From: an uncultured Spirochaetales bacterium
GTDB lineage: Bacteria > Spirochaetota > Spirochaetia > Sphaerochaetales > Sphaerochaetaceae
DNA: 7,012 nucleotides
Direction: 5' to 3'
Assembly: GCA_937902565.1 (NCBI GenBank)
Contig: CALFMX010000055.1
Coordinates: forward strand, 1-7,012
A model generated the notes under the pieces. The model did no database searches, was not told the origin of the DNA, and saw nothing but the letters and a program-made list of their open reading frames with translations. Positions 6,012-7,012 of this stretch are shown here, piece by piece. Within the stretch, counting starts at the first letter, position 1, and each line of letters opens with the position of its first letter. The translations under genes and the position numbers were made by a program.

Positions 6012-6020
6012 GAGGGGGCG

Positions 6021-6510
6021 ATGAGCATCATCACCGTAGAGAACGTAACCAAGAACTTCGATGAGCTGGGAGTGCTCAAGGGCATCAGCTTCACCCTCAA
6101 TGAGGGGGAGGTGCTCTCCATCATCGGCCCGTCCGGCAGCGGCAAGTCCACCCTCCTGCGCTGCCTCACCCAGCTCGAGCGCATCGATGGGGGCCGTATC
6201 GAGGTCTGCTCGATGACCATGGCCAGCGATGAGGGGGGCACCGTCCAGTATGCCGATGCCCGTACGCTCAAGGAGATCCGCCTCAAGCTCGGCCTGGTCT
6301 TCCAGAACTTCAACCTCTTTCCCCACATGCGCGTGCTGCGCAACATCACCGAGGCGCCGGTCACCGTGCTCGGCCTCTCCAAGGACGAGGCCGAGTCCCG
6401 CGCCCGCGACCTGCTGGAACTGGTCGGGCTGCCCGACCCCGCCGCGATCCGTCACGCCTGGCCCTTCCGGCTGTCGGGGGGCCAGCGCCAACGCGTCATG
6501 ATCGCCATGG
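6021..6510 (+). pseudogene. Amino-acid ABC transporter ATPase (HisP/GlnQ type), truncated at a junction
   Basis: The first ~163 residues of a polar amino-acid transporter ATPase (about 240-250 aa normally). Walker A GPSGSGKST is at 36-44, the Q-loop glutamine at 95 in FQNFNLFPHM, and the ABC signature LSGGQ at 151-155, followed by RQRV. The start ATG 6021 follows GGAGG by five bases. After about residue 163-166 the frame reads ILSARSSKERS and stops; Walker B, the catalytic glutamate, the D-loop and the H-loop are missing. The loss coincides with an abrupt change of base composition and with the beginning of an unrelated gene on the other strand. As drawn it could not hydrolyse ATP. The intact gene probably exists in the source genome and is broken here by a chimeric join. 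The exact boundary is uncertain by about 15 bases. Confidence 0.85.
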
Positions 6511-6511
6511 C

Positions 6512-6733
6512 ATTGATCTTATCTGCCAGATCTTCTAAGGAAAGGTCCTGATTATAGAAATCTGTCATATAATCGTTGGATATGGAGAGAGCCTGGGTAT
6601 AGAGCTGCATTTTCTTTTCTTCCGTCAGCTTCTGCTCATAATGGGTTAACCCATATGTATTTAACAGCAGAAACATTGATATGGTTGTAACAAAGTATAG
6701 GATAATAAGCTTTATAAAAAGAGAATGCTTCAT
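6512..6733 (-). pseudogene. Sensor histidine kinase, N-terminal fragment
   Basis: ATG 6733 is preceded by TGGAG with a normal gap. About 74-77 residues belong to the original protein: a short cytoplasmic MKHSLFIK, one membrane helix at about 7-26 (LIILYFVTTISMFLLL) and the start of an extracellular segment with EEKKMQLYTQALSISNDYM (38-56) and LEDLADKINA (66-75). This is the usual start of a membrane histidine kinase; HAMP, histidine and ATPase domains are absent, so the call rests on general appearance and on the response regulator end just upstream on the same strand. Beyond about 6512 the frame runs into antisense of the ATPase gene (WRWPPDSRKGQA), which is not kinase sequence. Base composition (25-40 % GC) and Lys/Ile/Tyr-rich codon use point to a different genome from the left part, probably a Firmicute. 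Confidence 0.6.
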
Positions 6734-6952
6734 AATTTACTCCAGTCTGTCAATACCTCTTATCAATTAATTTAGGTTGAAAGAAAAATTCTTTCCACAC
6801 AAACATGTGCCTGCGAAATCCTCGGCAAATATTTGGATGAGCAAAAAACATGCGCAGGAATGCGAGGTTAATATTGAACGGCACAGGACTTACCCTTGTA
6901 GTTCTATGCTGAAAATTAGTTCAAGTTTATCATGTGGTTTGTATAGGTTATG
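6734..6952. other. 219-bp gap between response regulator end and kinase start, no clear gene
   Basis: AT-rich. Short frames exist on both strands (for example a 66-codon plus-strand frame at 6777-6977 and a 33-codon minus-strand frame starting MFFAHPN), but none has a good ribosome site or a recognisable motif. TTGACA occurs on the minus strand just upstream of the kinase ATG but is too close to act as its -35 box. Partial CCTGCG/CGCAGG complementarity (around 6810 and 6853) is weak. I see no transposon ends. Confidence 0.4.
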
Positions 6953-7012
6953 TTACTTCTTAACCTCGAACTTATAACCGATCCCCCATACAGTTGAAAG
7001 GCTCCAGGAGGC
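6953..7012 (-). CDS. OmpR-family response regulator, last 19 codons
   Basis: Reading the minus strand from the window edge gives a frame ending STVWGIGYKFEVKK and TAA (stop at 6953-6955). The string TVWGIGYKFE is the end of the winged-helix DNA-binding domain of OmpR/PhoB-type regulators, the wing that contacts DNA. The rest lies beyond the window. It is on the same strand and upstream of the kinase fragment, so the two were probably a two-component pair. The first five codons (ASWSL) fit the family less well and may be a contig-end artefact. Confidence 0.75.
   Translation of the reverse strand, partial: ASWSLSTVWGIGYKFEVKK

Noticed and set aside
5172..6491. A 439-codon minus-strand frame opposite the amino-acid permease and ATPase
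   Set aside because: It mirrors GC-rich coding sequence with Walker A and EAA motifs on the plus strand; its composition (Gly/Asp/Glu/His) is typical of an antisense shadow.
6500..6740. Kinase fragment as a transposon or phage insertion into the ATPase gene
   Set aside because: No transposase, inverted ends or target duplication is seen, and the fragment is an incomplete housekeeping-type gene; a chimeric join explains it better.
6777..6977. A 66-codon plus-strand frame near the right end
   Set aside because: It has no ribosome site or motif, and its end runs antisense to the response regulator tail.
1..7012. CRISPR array, tRNA, rRNA, toxin-antitoxin or defence system
   Set aside because: I found no regularly spaced repeats, cloverleaf, rRNA-like stretch or relevant motifs; nearly all of the sequence is explained by transport and regulatory genes.

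Overview
The window reads as a fragment of a diderm, spirochaete-like bacterium, most like Sphaerochaeta or a relative, with an unrelated stretch joined to its right end. The organism call is an inference. It rests on two solute-binding proteins whose signal peptides both end in FAAGxKE without a lipobox cysteine, on the gene families present, and on GC-rich codon use. No marker gene settles it.

Layout from left to right. Positions 1-3733 hold a minus-strand sugar-uptake operon. In transcription order it contains a family 1 solute-binding protein (2423-3733), a perfect 14-bp hairpin (2378-2409), a MalF-type permease (1419-2351), a MalG-type permease (559-1407) and a HAD phosphatase resembling YihX (1-557, cut by the window edge). 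No ATPase for this transporter is visible. Upstream and on the same strand lies a short DtxR/MntR-type metal-dependent repressor (3873-4259). A 238-bp divergent region separates it from a plus-strand amino-acid ABC operon: family 3 binding protein (4498-5313), a hairpin with a T tract (5331-5355), a HisM/Q-type permease with a GTG start (5376-6011), and an ATPase (6021 to about 6510) that stops just after its signature motif.

Near 6503-6518 the sequence changes abruptly from roughly 70-80 % GC to under 40 % GC. The ATPase loses its Walker B half there. On the other side is the N-terminus of a minus-strand sensor histidine kinase (6512-6733), then 219 bp with no clear gene, then the last 19 codons of an OmpR-type response regulator (6953-7012). 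Two unrelated genes broken head to head at one point, with no mobile element, look most like an assembly chimera with a low-GC (Firmicutes-like) genome, although a real rearrangement is not excluded.

The two transporters share one design: the binding protein comes first and a stem-loop separates it from the permeases, which would leave binding protein in excess. The most interesting biological point is the repressor between them. Its predicted metal ligands mix the MntR pattern (D10, E13) with the DtxR/IdeR pattern (C102, E105, H106). A small inverted repeat overlaps the likely promoter of the divergent amino-acid operon. I see no CRISPR array, tRNA, rRNA or insertion sequence, and no clearly new multi-gene system.
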